A stretch of 64,000 bases of DNA from NCBI RefSeq assembly GCF_011761355.1, contig NZ_JAASRW010000006.1, positions 248,001 through 312,000 of the forward strand, given 5' to 3'. Below are positions 25,291 to 34,512 of this stretch, piece after piece (the first letter of the stretch is position 1; the number at the start of each line of letters is the position of its first letter). This stretch comes from Paenibacillus lupini (lineage in GTDB: Bacteria; Bacillota; Bacilli; Paenibacillales; Paenibacillaceae). A program made the translations under genes and the position numbers. Under the pieces are notes generated by a model. The model was not told the origin of the DNA. It ran no database searches and saw only the letters and a list, made by a program, of their open reading frames with translations.

Positions 25291-26061
25291 CTAACTATAA
25301 ATAGACAGCTCCGGCACAAACCCGGTAAAACGGTACAGCTGCGCCGCACGCTGTGAGTACTGATTAGATAACTTTAGACTTCCGTCTGGAAGGTGGACCT
25401 CTTCAATAAGCCCTTTTCGGCTCTGAGTGGAGGTCACTTTGCGGATAAAGTTCTTCTCTTCGAACGTAGGGACAACCGTCTGAATGATCTGATACAGCTC
25501 CCCAATCGTAAATTCCTCTGGCAGAAATGCACTCGCAATGGCTTGCGTCAGCATCTGCTGCTGAATGCGCAGGTACGCATCCTGAATAATGTCATGATGG
25601 TCAAAAGCCAAATTCATCTCAAGCGCTTCGAAGAGCGGGAACAGCCGAACATCTACAGCATCATCTGATGCCTTCCGATCCGCCAAGTACTTCTCATTCA
25701 CCAAGGCACAGAACGCATGGCTGATCATCCAGCCCCGTGGATCACGCCCCGGCTTGCTGTACGCCTTCAGATATTCCATGTGTACATGCTCGACACCCGC
25801 TTCTTCCTTCAGCTCCCGAACGGCGCATTCCTCCACCGTCTCGGTCTCACGGGTAAATCCACCTGGTAATGCCCATTGCCCCTCGAAAGGCCAGACTTTA
25901 CGGCGAATCAGCAGCACTTGCAGCTCCCTCATCGGGAGAGCTTTCTTGGTCGTTTCTTTCTCTTGTGAGGTTATCGTGAATATCACAATATCCGACGGCG
26001 CACCGTCCGGGGTACGATAATTGCTGGCTGAATAGTTATGTTCGTTCTCGTGCAGATTCAA
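25291..26061 (-). CDS. nrtR: NrtR-type Nudix regulator of NAD metabolism
   Basis: A 256-residue protein joining a Nudix domain and a C-terminal winged helix, as in NrtR repressors that sense ADP-ribose. The Nudix box is canonical (GFTRETE...REL KEEAGV around residues 80-102). The C-terminal ~70 residues contain LGELYQIIQ-like FTIGELYQII and the DNA-binding NFIRKVTSTQSRKGLIEE. The probable start is TTG 26061, 10 bases after AAGGAGG; the ATG at 26088 lies upstream of that ribosome site. It opens the pnuC-nadR-ADP-ribosylglycohydrolase operon, its expected target. Because the Nudix box is intact it may also hydrolyse. Confidence 0.85.
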   Translation of the reverse strand: MNLHENEHNYSASNYRTPDGAPSDIVIFTITSQEKETTKKALPMRELQVLLIRRKVWPFEGQWALPGGFTRETETVEECAVRELKEEAGVEHVHMEYLKAYSKPGRDPRGWMISHAFCALVNEKYLADRKASDDAVDVRLFPLFEALEMNLAFDHHDIIQDAYLRIQQQMLTQAIASAFLPEEFTIGELYQIIQTVVPTFEEKNFIRKVTSTQSRKGLIEEVHLPDGSLKLSNQYSQRAAQLYRFTGFVPELSIYS

Positions 26062-26086
26062 GAGAGGGCAGCCTCCTTCATAAATC

Positions 26087-26107
26087 ATATTATCGTTTTA
26101 ATAATAT
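26087..26107 (-). promoter_or_regulatory. Candidate NrtR operator
   Basis: ATATTAT (26087-26093) and ATAATAT (26101-26107) are perfect inverted 7-mers with a 7-bp centre, just upstream of the nrtR ribosome site. An autoregulatory operator is expected here; this is the only good palindrome. Confidence 0.45.
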
Positions 26108-26149
26108 CAATATGACATAATCAAAGAAAATGTTCAAGTCCATTTTGGT

Positions 26150-26190
26150 AAAAAAAGAAAATGACCGCCATACAAGAGTATGCGGTCATT
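26150..26190 (-). terminator. Terminator of the DUF4011/helicase gene
   Basis: AATGACCGCATAC and its near complement form a stem, followed on the minus strand by TTTTCTTTTTTT. Confidence 0.85.
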
Positions 26191-26201
26191 CCTCTTATTC
26201 A

Positions 26202-29200
26202 CTATTTTAAAACAATTCGTTCCTGCTCATCTGATTGTACGTAATCCAGCTCGATTGCCTTCTGAATCCCGTTTCGAATTACCCGATCAAGCGCATTGCC
26301 TGATCTTGCATAGCCCAGCAGCTTCACTACCTGCTTCACCAAGTCATCCTGTGGGAGGCTGATTTGTGCTTTCAAAATGGTTTGCACAGCAGCAGCAATC
26401 TCTTCAGCAGGCAGGTCTTCAGCCGACCGGCGCTCCGACTCCTCTGTCGCAGTACGGAACTTATCATACTGAGAAGGCTCCGTACCTTCCGGCCAATAAA
26501 ATACAGCTCCATCCGACTCCGAGACTTGAGGCTTCAGCCGACTAAGGAGATCCGTTAACCGCTGATCCAGCTTCGCTCCAAGCCGGGTGATTCCCCAAGC
26601 CTGCAATACCCGCTTCGCAAGTAAGCTGCGGCTGATTGGTCCCTCTTCCGCAATAACCCGCTTGATCTGTCCGAGGATCAACTCGGTTGACGCCGGAGAA
26701 TAGAACATTTCCGTCCTCAAGGTTACCGGTTCAAGCTGACAAAGCGTATACACAGGTACATCAGACTCAGACTCGCTAGGCGCGCTTAACTGTTCCATCG
26801 GCACTGCTGCTGCAGCAACTTTAACGACCTGCTCAGATTCGGCTACAACAATCTGCTCAGCAGCAGTAGAGGGCCCCTCAGGTGGAGCCGACTGCTTCTT
26901 ATCCTTCGCACTTTGAATCGCTGCAACCACTTGGCGAATCACCTGATTCTTGTTCTCCCACCATTCCGGACTCCATACCCGAATCAGATTCCAGCCAAGC
27001 TGACTAAGCACTTGTTCTCTCAAAAGATCACGGTCACGCACTGCCCCTGCATCCCTGTACATCGGTCCGTCAAGCACAATCCCAAGGACATATTGTCCTT
27101 TGTTCGCAGGATCCAGGACGCCAAGATCTACACGGTACCCGGATGCTCCAACATGAAGATCCGTCTCATAACCAAGCGCCTTCAGTTCAGACGCCAAGCT
27201 GCGGTGGAGATTGGACACAAGCGAGATTTGCTCGGACGAAGCGCTGGCTGGCAGCACTCGCTGTCCTTTTTCCGCGTAGTCGAGGAAAGCTTTCAGTCCA
27301 AGAACACCTTGCGCATTAATACGACTCGCGTTCAAGTGATGAGACAGCAAAGTCGAATAGACCAGCATCTCATGCCTTGCCCTGGACACAGCGACGTTCA
27401 GACGGCGCCAGCCTCCCTGACGGTTCAGCGGGCCAAAATTCAGACTAACCTTGCCAGTTGCATCTGGCCCATATCCAACGGAGAACAAGATCACATCTCT
27501 CTCGTCCCCTTGCACATTCTCCAGATTTTTCACGAAGATCGGCTCAGGCAGCTGTCCAATTAACAGCTCCAAATCCTGATCCTTTTTGAGCGCCTCCTCC
27601 AGCAAATCCTCGATTAAGGTCTGCTGAACAGAGCTGAAGGTAACAACCCCAATGCTGCGTTTCCGCAATACCGGATCTTTGACGCGGCGAATGATCTCCC
27701 CAACGACTGCTTCGCCTTCCGCCCGGTTCTGCTTCGAACGTCCACGGTCATAATACCCCTCCAGCGGGACAAGGGTCACACTCGATACCGGTTCATCCGG
27801 TGATGGGAAGGTCATCAGCTTGTTGTCGTAATAATGGGCATTACTGAAGGCGATTAGGCTCTCATGCCTGCTTCGGTAATGCCAGGTCAAATGCCGCTGC
27901 GGCATGCCAAGCGCTAAGCAGTCGTCCAGAATACTTTCCATATCCTGCAGCGCTTCTTCCTCATCCATATCTTCGCTGGTGCTCTTCGAGAAAAAGCTTG
28001 TTGGCGGAAGCTGCTTCGGATCCCCTACAATGACCGCTTGATGTCCCCTTGCCAAAGCACCAACCGCTTGAGCGGTAGGAACCTGAGAAGCTTCGTCAAA
28101 AATAACAAGATCGAACTTCGCGCCATTCGTGTCCAAATACTGCGCAGCCGAGATTGGACTCATCAGCATACAAGGCGTCAGCCTAGGAAGCAAATGAGGA
28201 ATAGACTCAAACAGCTTGCGGATCGAGAGATTTCTTCCTCCGCTTCGAATGGCCCTTTGCAAAATACCAGCCTCGGAGCTTTGAGCCGCTTCGACCGTCA
28301 TCTGCGGGATTTTGGCAGACAACCGGGCTGCAATCTCCTGCTGGGTTAAGGTTAGATACTGCTCATCCGCTTGTCTAAACCGCTCGATCGTATCTTCGAA
28401 CAACTTGCCAGAGAAGGCAAGCAAGCTTTTATCCCGGGCAATGATATAATTAGCAACCGATTTGTACAGCCCTCTCTCATAAGCCGCAATAAGCTCAGGA
28501 TTGGATAGCCGACCTTCCTCGTATGGCGTAATAAGTGGCAAAAGTCCCGCCCCCGCCGCTTCAGCACGGACTCTCCGCCAAGTACTCCAGTCACGCAGAC
28601 GATCCAGATGAAGCGACCACTGCTTCGCTTTGTCCACCATACCTGCAAGCCATTCTCCATCTGACAAGGAGACTTGAAGCTGAGCGAAAGATACGCTCAA
28701 CAAGCGGGATAGCTCGCTCTCCTCGGCTTTGATCTTAAGATCATGACCTCCAATACGCTGGAAGAGCTGCAACTGCTCTTGATCATGGCGGCCATTTAGG
28801 AGCACATCCGACATCTGCACTCTCGCCTGACTAGCCGAATTTGGATTGTAGAACCATTGCACGAGCAAGGCTTGTAAATGCTCTACCCAATCACAGATTG
28901 CTGTAAGCTCATCCCATTTGCCATCGTCTCCGTCGGCCCACGCCTGACCGAAATACGGCGAGACCTTGCTTTTCTTATCTTTCAGCTTCTGCTCTTCTTC
29001 CTGCCAAGTTACTATCTCAGCCAAAGCCAATTTCACCTGATCCTTGGATAATGCGGCAGCAGGCTGCGATAATCCTTTTAGCATTTTGAAGATGCGCTTC
29101 TGACCGGACCACTTAGGCAGGAACCATTGCAGCTCTGTCTTATCCCATTCCGATAAAATCGTTCTAGCATCAAGGCGCGTTATGTCCGATGTGAATCTGG

Positions 29201-32072
29201 CGAATATTTTCGACCGTAATTGATCTCTCCGTTTGCCCTGTTCGGCCGTTGATCTAATCAGTACTAGAGCTTCAGCTAGATCTGCTTCCTGCAGCAAGGC
29301 CGGCTTCATGTCCGGAACACGGCTGGCCAGCTCACTAAGCTTAACCAGGATCTCAACATGACGGTAATCCAGATAGCTCGCCTCAAGCTTCAGACGATCT
29401 GCAGCCTGGCTCAAAGCGATACGTTGTTCGTCCAACAGAGGAATATATCTCTTCAATATCTGATCTACTTCCGTCTTCACTCCCTGCGAGTAGGAAGTGA
29501 GCTCAACATCACGCCATGGGTGAAGATGTGGATCTCCACACTCCGCCCCGGCAATTTGAAGCCGTGCTGCCAAGTCCTTCCAGACAGTCAGCTTATCCGG
29601 GGACAAGCTCTCTATTGCAGCATCATTGAAAAAGACAACATCTGATCCTTCTCCCGCCTGTTCATATCCGGCAATCGCTTCGAATAGAGTCAACCCAGAT
29701 GGATGTTTGTGGTGAAGAGCTTCCACGTAACCATTCAACTCATTCCGCAATTGGAACAAACGGTCAGCCTGGCTGCTCCAGGATGCCGATGAAGGAATTT
29801 TCCTTGCTTCAATGGCGGCAGACAATTGATCCAGAACGGATTTTTTGGTGCTTTTATTAGAATGCAGCTCGAGGCAAAACGGACCTAGTCCAATCTGCTC
29901 CAGCCTGCGCTGTACGACGGATAAGGCTGCCATTTTCTCAGCCACAAATAATACCCGTTTGCCTTGTGCCAGCGCATTCGCAATCATATTCGTAATCGTC
30001 TGGGACTTCCCTGTCCCTGGCGGTCCATGAAGGACAAAACTTTGACCATCCGCTGCTGCACGAATCGCGGCTAACTGTGAGGAATCCGCGCTAATCGGAA
30101 CAGATAAGCTTGTTGGATGATCCAGATCAAGCGGACGAGGCGTTTCCTCTGAAGGCTCCTCCCATTTCAACTGGCCTTCCATCAGACTAGCAACGATTTT
30201 GTTCTGCGCCAGCTTATCTGCATGGGTGCGGATATCATTCCACATGACAAATTGGCCGAAGGAAAACAAGCCAAGATTAGCCGTCTCCTCAACATCCCAT
30301 CTAGGGACTTGAATGAGCGCATGCCTGAATACATGGAACACCTGCTTGAGGGCAATGCCCTTCTCATCTCTAGGCAGAGGATCAAGGCCGTCAATACCAA
30401 TGCCATAATCCTGCTTTAACATTTCCAGCAGCGTAATGTTCATCTGAGGCTCTTCGTCTCTCGCCCGGATTACATATCCCTGACGGGAAGACTTCCGAAT
30501 AATATCAACCGGAATCAAGGCAATTGGAGCATAACGCGGCAGCTCGCTGACCGGCGTCTCGTACCATTTTAATAAGCCTAGCGCCAGATATAGGGTGTTT
30601 GCTCCATTTTCCTCAAGCGAAACTTTGGCTGAACGATAGAGATGCACCATTCTTCTCTCCAGCTCAACCCCATCAAGCTCCACACGCAGCCGCTTCCGGT
30701 TAAACTCTTCACGAAGAAGCTGGGACAGCGGATGATCATTGTTAATGCTCTGGTACAAATTCGCATCACGGCCGTTATTCTGCCAGTCGCCAGGCTTCGC
30801 TAACAATTGGAACTCCTCGCCATCAGCAAGCGCGTCCTCCAAATCTCCCAATTGTGTCGTAATAATAGGAATACTGGACTTGGACAGACGGAAGTTAAGC
30901 AACGAATTCCGGAGTGTCAGATCAAGCAGCCTGCGTTCCCATTGCTTTTGTCTAGCAGACTTAGGCAAGGCAGTAACTTCAAGTGGTTTCTCCAAAATAT
31001 CCACGAGTTCAGGAGCTGCAGCGTCATGATCAACTGGTGCTGCTTCTTGCTGCTCAATAATCCAGCCTTCTGGTGTAGCCGTTCGAATAGGCAAAGGTCT
31101 TACCGCAGCAGAGCGTGCTCGACGGATATCCAGCACACAATCGAAGTTATCCGGGTCCTGCAGATGGGCTTCGGCAAGTGAAACGGCTTTGTCAAAGCTG
31201 ACGGGATCTCCCTCCACAAAAGCTGTCGCTTCCATCACGCAGATCTGATTCATGCCAGTAGCGATTCTTTTTGTTAACACCGATATATCATCCTGCAGAC
31301 TTTCTGCGAATGTCTCTTCCTCCAGCCACACCCCTGTGAAAGCATGCCCCTTCGTAAATACAAGCAGAGGATGCAGACCAACGGCCTCCATACACGCCGC
31401 ATATAAAAGGGATAGATCGAAGCAGTTCCCCATCCGATGGGCAAAGATCGTCTCCGGCAGGCGAACACGCTGACCAATCACCTCAAAGCTTGGAGGAGCT
31501 ACGCAGTAAGCGATTTTTTTATATTGTAAGGCTGTATAGATAGCTGCCGCTTGAAGCCGCACCTTATTCGGGTCCTTACTCTGATAAGCCGTGAACGAAG
31601 AGCTCCCGCTCCATTTGGTAAGAATATCTGCCGCCTCACGTACAACCTGTGCGATATGGTGATGATTCGGCATAACAAAAGCAGCCGTCAATTCCGGCAG
31701 CACGGCAAGGCCGCTCCACTCGTCGAAGGCTAGTACGGAGATAGTTCCGCGCTGCTGATAGATTTCAGATCCGCCTTGCAAAACGGATAACGTAAGTGTC
31801 CCTGTCAGTCGCTCCGACTGATTAGCCAGAAAGGATGCCGACATTTGCAGATTAATCGTCCCTAGGTTCATTGACTGGCCGGCAGCCAGCAGTCCGTAGG
31901 TCTTGCTCCACTCATAGGCAAAGTCCGGCTCGGACGTGATTTTCACTGTAAAATCTTGTAGATCCGTATCGGACGAATTATGTATTTCTATCGATCGGAC
32001 AACCGGCACATGATTCTGCTGAATGCCGTAATTGACGATCTCACTGTATGACCAATCGCAGTATATGTTCAA
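26202..32072 (-). CDS. DUF4011-helicase-nuclease-DUF3320 protein, candidate defence
   Basis: A 1956-residue multidomain protein. In order: a beta-rich N-terminus (1-130); a transglutaminase-like segment near 210-250 with MGNCFDLSLLYAACM and HAFTGVW (Cys, His); DUF4011 around 380-600; SF1 helicase with Walker A HGPPGTGKSQT near 687, Walker B VIFDEASQ near 1324, and VSRARHEM near 1562; a Vsr/REase-like domain near 1640-1720 (REQVLSQLGWNLIRVWSPEWW, core GWNLIRVWS); and a C-terminal DUF3320 wing. This architecture corresponds to the single-gene antiphage system described as DUF4011-helicase-Vsr (Hhe), from memory. It is a solitary gene with its own terminator. Base composition matches the chromosome. 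Confidence 0.85.
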   Translation of the reverse strand: MNIYCDWSYSEIVNYGIQQNHVPVVRSIEIHNSSDTDLQDFTVKITSEPDFAYEWSKTYGLLAAGQSMNLGTINLQMSASFLANQSERLTGTLTLSVLQGGSEIYQQRGTISVLAFDEWSGLAVLPELTAAFVMPNHHHIAQVVREAADILTKWSGSSSFTAYQSKDPNKVRLQAAAIYTALQYKKIAYCVAPPSFEVIGQRVRLPETIFAHRMGNCFDLSLLYAACMEAVGLHPLLVFTKGHAFTGVWLEEETFAESLQDDISVLTKRIATGMNQICVMEATAFVEGDPVSFDKAVSLAEAHLQDPDNFDCVLDIRRARSAAVRPLPIRTATPEGWIIEQQEAAPVDHDAAAPELVDILEKPLEVTALPKSARQKQWERRLLDLTLRNSLLNFRLSKSSIPIITTQLGDLEDALADGEEFQLLAKPGDWQNNGRDANLYQSINNDHPLSQLLREEFNRKRLRVELDGVELERRMVHLYRSAKVSLEENGANTLYLALGLLKWYETPVSELPRYAPIALIPVDIIRKSSRQGYVIRARDEEPQMNITLLEMLKQDYGIGIDGLDPLPRDEKGIALKQVFHVFRHALIQVPRWDVEETANLGLFSFGQFVMWNDIRTHADKLAQNKIVASLMEGQLKWEEPSEETPRPLDLDHPTSLSVPISADSSQLAAIRAAADGQSFVLHGPPGTGKSQTITNMIANALAQGKRVLFVAEKMAALSVVQRRLEQIGLGPFCLELHSNKSTKKSVLDQLSAAIEARKIPSSASWSSQADRLFQLRNELNGYVEALHHKHPSGLTLFEAIAGYEQAGEGSDVVFFNDAAIESLSPDKLTVWKDLAARLQIAGAECGDPHLHPWRDVELTSYSQGVKTEVDQILKRYIPLLDEQRIALSQAADRLKLEASYLDYRHVEILVKLSELASRVPDMKPALLQEADLAEALVLIRSTAEQGKRRDQLRSKIFARFTSDITRLDARTILSEWDKTELQWFLPKWSGQKRIFKMLKGLSQPAAALSKDQVKLALAEIVTWQEEEQKLKDKKSKVSPYFGQAWADGDDGKWDELTAICDWVEHLQALLVQWFYNPNSASQARVQMSDVLLNGRHDQEQLQLFQRIGGHDLKIKAEESELSRLLSVSFAQLQVSLSDGEWLAGMVDKAKQWSLHLDRLRDWSTWRRVRAEAAGAGLLPLITPYEEGRLSNPELIAAYERGLYKSVANYIIARDKSLLAFSGKLFEDTIERFRQADEQYLTLTQQEIAARLSAKIPQMTVEAAQSSEAGILQRAIRSGGRNLSIRKLFESIPHLLPRLTPCMLMSPISAAQYLDTNGAKFDLVIFDEASQVPTAQAVGALARGHQAVIVGDPKQLPPTSFFSKSTSEDMDEEEALQDMESILDDCLALGMPQRHLTWHYRSRHESLIAFSNAHYYDNKLMTFPSPDEPVSSVTLVPLEGYYDRGRSKQNRAEGEAVVGEIIRRVKDPVLRKRSIGVVTFSSVQQTLIEDLLEEALKKDQDLELLIGQLPEPIFVKNLENVQGDERDVILFSVGYGPDATGKVSLNFGPLNRQGGWRRLNVAVSRARHEMLVYSTLLSHHLNASRINAQGVLGLKAFLDYAEKGQRVLPASASSEQISLVSNLHRSLASELKALGYETDLHVGASGYRVDLGVLDPANKGQYVLGIVLDGPMYRDAGAVRDRDLLREQVLSQLGWNLIRVWSPEWWENKNQVIRQVVAAIQSAKDKKQSAPPEGPSTAAEQIVVAESEQVVKVAAAAVPMEQLSAPSESESDVPVYTLCQLEPVTLRTEMFYSPASTELILGQIKRVIAEEGPISRSLLAKRVLQAWGITRLGAKLDQRLTDLLSRLKPQVSESDGAVFYWPEGTEPSQYDKFRTATEESERRSAEDLPAEEIAAAVQTILKAQISLPQDDLVKQVVKLLGYARSGNALDRVIRNGIQKAIELDYVQSDEQERIVLK

Positions 32073-32182
32073 ACGAATATGACCTCCTAACTCCGTTACA
32101 GTCGAATGCTGTCAATATTTATCATAGCACTAAAGTATCCATATTTCTGTTAGTTTCGACACAAAAATAGACTCTGATAACA

Positions 32183-32212
32183 TAAAAAAGAGAGAGAACG
32201 AATTCTCCCTCT
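32183..32212 (-). terminator. Terminator of YgjP-type gene
   Basis: AGAGGGAGAA-TTCG-TTCTCTCTCT on the minus strand is followed by TTTTTTA. Confidence 0.75.
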
Positions 32213-32280
32213 ATAACAGAGTGCTCCAACACTATACTGGCCGATAGCCACATTTATGTCTATACCTAAAAACTTGGAAA

Positions 32281-32937
32281 TTAGAGCGTCATCGCCTGCC
32301 CATACCGGGCCAGATACTCTTCCTTCTCTTTGTAGTCCGGCATGATACTTCCAAGCAGGCGCCAGAAGGAACGGTCATGATTCATATGCGTGAGATGACA
32401 CAGCTCATGGATGATAACGTAATCGATCACTTCCAGCGGAGCCATGGCCAGGCGGTAATTGAAGGTCAGCTTTTTGCTCGAGCTGCAGCTTCCCCACTTC
32501 GTCGCTGATTCCACAATGTCGATAGTTTTAGGCTTCACCTTCAGCATGTCCTGATACGGTTTGATCCGTTCATTGACAAGCTTCTTTAAGCTGGAGAAGT
32601 AGAACTTTCTGAGGTTGAGTTTGAGTTCCTCTTCGCTGAGTCCATCCGTGTCGATTAGATCGTGAAGGGAGTAAAACTTGCCGAGATGAAGGAACTTGCC
32701 TTCCTCTTCATAATCTCTGACCTTAGGGGCAGCCTCGGCAGCAGCATCTAGCGCCTGCAGTCTGCGTAAAATCTCTTTTTCATGCTGCTTCACAGCCTGT
32801 ACGATCAGCTCATCGCTTGTTCCATTAGGAGCTTTGACCGTGATATGACCCATCGCATCCATTTGGAGCGAGAGTTTTTTTCTGACTCCGTAGAGGACGT
32901 TAAGTTCTATGGAGCGGTTGTCTAGTTGAAGTTTCAT
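32281..32937 (-). CDS. YgjP-type (DUF45/M48-like) metallopeptidase
   Basis: A 218-residue putative zinc peptidase. The zinc motif is HELCHLTHMNH near residue 165, with the third ligand region SFWRLLGSIMPDYKEKEEYL. The N-terminal half (RKKLSLQMDAMGHITVKAPN) is the standard YgjP lead. SprT/WLM relatives act on protein-DNA crosslinks, but the role of this subfamily is unclear; it is frequent beside restriction-modification genes. The start ATG 32937 is chosen from family alignment memory; an upstream in-frame GTG at 32949 is less likely. Confidence 0.88.
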   Translation of the reverse strand: MKLQLDNRSIELNVLYGVRKKLSLQMDAMGHITVKAPNGTSDELIVQAVKQHEKEILRRLQALDAAAEAAPKVRDYEEEGKFLHLGKFYSLHDLIDTDGLSEEELKLNLRKFYFSSLKKLVNERIKPYQDMLKVKPKTIDIVESATKWGSCSSSKKLTFNYRLAMAPLEVIDYVIIHELCHLTHMNHDRSFWRLLGSIMPDYKEKEEYLARYGQAMTL

Positions 32938-32990
32938 TGTTAATATCACAGTCCTTGTGGTTATAGGTAATCATACATGACTTAAGCTAG

Positions 32991-33446
32991 TTAAATCGAA
33001 ACAGCTGACAAGGTCTCCCCTGTCTCCAACAAGCTTTTCAAATTACTCAGTATAGCTGGCCAGCCATTATTTATTCCTTCAAAAGTATCCTCTCGATCTA
33101 CAAGATCCGTCGAGATAAGGTCTTCATGTTTCAGTTTTAATTTTACCGTCGAGCCTATCGATGTTAATTCAAAGGTCACTTTCGATGGCTGCTCACGAAC
33201 AGCTTGATCGGCCACATAGGTCCATGTAAAAGAAAGCAGGCGATGCGGTTCACACTTTATGATGACCCCGTAATCGGTTACCTCTCCATTTCTTGAATAG
33301 GTAATGCTTGAGCCTTCTTGCCAGTCCGATTGAATATGGCTGCCGAAAAAATATTTTTCGGTGAAATCACTACGAGTCAAAGCCTCCCATAGCTTTTCTG
33401 GTGTCGTTGCAATGTAGGTCACATACACAAAGGTTGTATCTGTCAT
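32991..33446 (-). CDS. SRPBCC/AHSA1-family protein
   Basis: A 151-residue START-like hydrophobic-pocket protein (Aha1 C-terminal-like). The family pattern VTYIATTPEKLWEALT, then TEKYFFG, W-EGS-I-Y and the final GWPAILSNLKSLLETG helix are all present. Many such proteins are paired with an ArsR repressor; here none is present. Its ribosome site GAAGGAG lies within the end of the preceding gene fossil, so that frame may still serve as its leader. Confidence 0.9.
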   Translation of the reverse strand: MTDTTFVYVTYIATTPEKLWEALTRSDFTEKYFFGSHIQSDWQEGSSITYSRNGEVTDYGVIIKCEPHRLLSFTWTYVADQAVREQPSKVTFELTSIGSTVKLKLKHEDLISTDLVDREDTFEGINNGWPAILSNLKSLLETGETLSAVSI

Positions 33447-33449
33447 TGT

Positions 33450-33590
33450 TCATACTCCTTCGCTGACATCGATTAAGTATACCCGATCCTGAAATCCACC
33501 GCGTGCTTCTGCTTTCTTTTCCCGCAAGGCTTCAAGCTGCTCCCATGAGGCACCATATACAACGGCTACTAGTTTATTGTAGACCGGCAT
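33450..33590 (-). pseudogene. Fossil of a phosphoribosyl-ATP pyrophosphohydrolase-like gene
   Basis: A 46-residue frame starting MPVYNKLV and continuing AVVYGASWEQLEAL...KAEARGGFQDRVYLIDV. The start matches the first residues, and the rest matches the last ~38 residues, of small MazG-like phosphoribosyl-ATP pyrophosphohydrolase-like proteins (~100 residues). The whole catalytic middle is missing and the join keeps frame. An AGGATG ribosome site precedes it. It lies 3 bp from the SRPBCC start, so it may survive as a translated leader. Confidence 0.6.
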
Positions 33591-33728
33591 GGATGGATCA
33601 TCCTTTGCTTGGTTAGTTTTCTAACATTATTGTAGCACAAGAAAAGCACACAGTGGTCGTACACACAAGCCACTCTCAAGCTAGATTCATATTCATAGTT
33701 ATCCATAAAAATGGAAGGGACTGTGATT

Positions 33729-34457
33729 ATGCGCAATAATACGGCAACAGAGATGTATCTGGAATTATTGAAAAAAACAATATTATTTGAGATTTGGCTG
33801 GAGCATGAACCAGGTGCTACTAAAGAGAACCGCCTTCAAGGCCTCGATTGGCCCATCATTGCCCATAGCATGATCGGGCGCATCCGCATGAATAGCCTAC
33901 ATCAGCTTATGAATGACGTCATCCTCAATAACGTTCAAGGTGATTTTATTGAAACAGGAGTATGGCGAGGCGGGGCATGTATTTTCATGCGTGGCTTTCT
34001 GAAAGCACATGGCGTAAGGCATCGGAAAGTGCTCGTAGCCGATTCCTTTGAAGGACTGCCTAAACCGGATCCTCAATATCCGATCGATGCAACCTCGAAA
34101 TTCCACGAACAAGACTTTTTGCGCGTTTCCTTGCCTGAGGTGCAGGACAATTTCCGCAAATATGATTTATTAGACGATAGCGTCGTCTTTCTTAAAGGCT
34201 GGTTTAAAGATACGCTTCCTACCGCGCCAACGGATAAAATAGCCATTGCCCGCCTGGATGGCGATATGTATTCCTCGACAATGGATGCACTGAATAATTT
34301 ATATCCAAAAGTATCGGTCGGTGGATATGTCATCATTGACGACTATTCCATTGGTTATTGTGCCGCAGCTGTACATGATTTCCGTGCTGCTCATGGCATT
34401 ACCGATCCGCTTGTTGTGATAGATATTACTGGGGTATATTGGAAGAGAACGAAATAG
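33729..34457 (+). CDS. TylF/MycF-like macrocin O-methyltransferase
   Basis: A 242-residue SAM-dependent methyltransferase of the macrocin-O-methyltransferase family, which methylates sugar hydroxyls. Motifs: GDFIETGVWRGGACIFM (SAM loop), VLVADSFEGLPKP, and the metal-binding RLDGDMYSST with YVIIDDYS. The start is ATG 33729 behind GGAAGGGA; the earlier in-frame ATG at 33711 overlaps that site. No macrolide or glycan cluster is near, so the acceptor is unknown. It marks the last chromosome-like gene before the AT-rich island. Confidence 0.9.
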   Translation: MRNNTATEMYLELLKKTILFEIWLEHEPGATKENRLQGLDWPIIAHSMIGRIRMNSLHQLMNDVILNNVQGDFIETGVWRGGACIFMRGFLKAHGVRHRKVLVADSFEGLPKPDPQYPIDATSKFHEQDFLRVSLPEVQDNFRKYDLLDDSVVFLKGWFKDTLPTAPTDKIAIARLDGDMYSSTMDALNNLYPKVSVGGYVIIDDYSIGYCAAAVHDFRAAHGITDPLVVIDITGVYWKRTK

Positions 34458-34512
34458 GAAAAGAGGGACGCATCATCCAAGCGAGATAGCTGGATGATGC
34501 GTCCCTTTTGGG
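34458..34512 (+). terminator. Terminator of TylF gene
   Basis: GGGACGCATCATCCA and TGGATGATGCGTCCC form a perfect 15-bp stem followed by TTTTG. Confidence 0.9.

Noticed and set aside
26202-32072. DISARM helicase
   Set aside because: No DrmB/DUF1998 partner; domain order with DUF4011 and DUF3320 differs.
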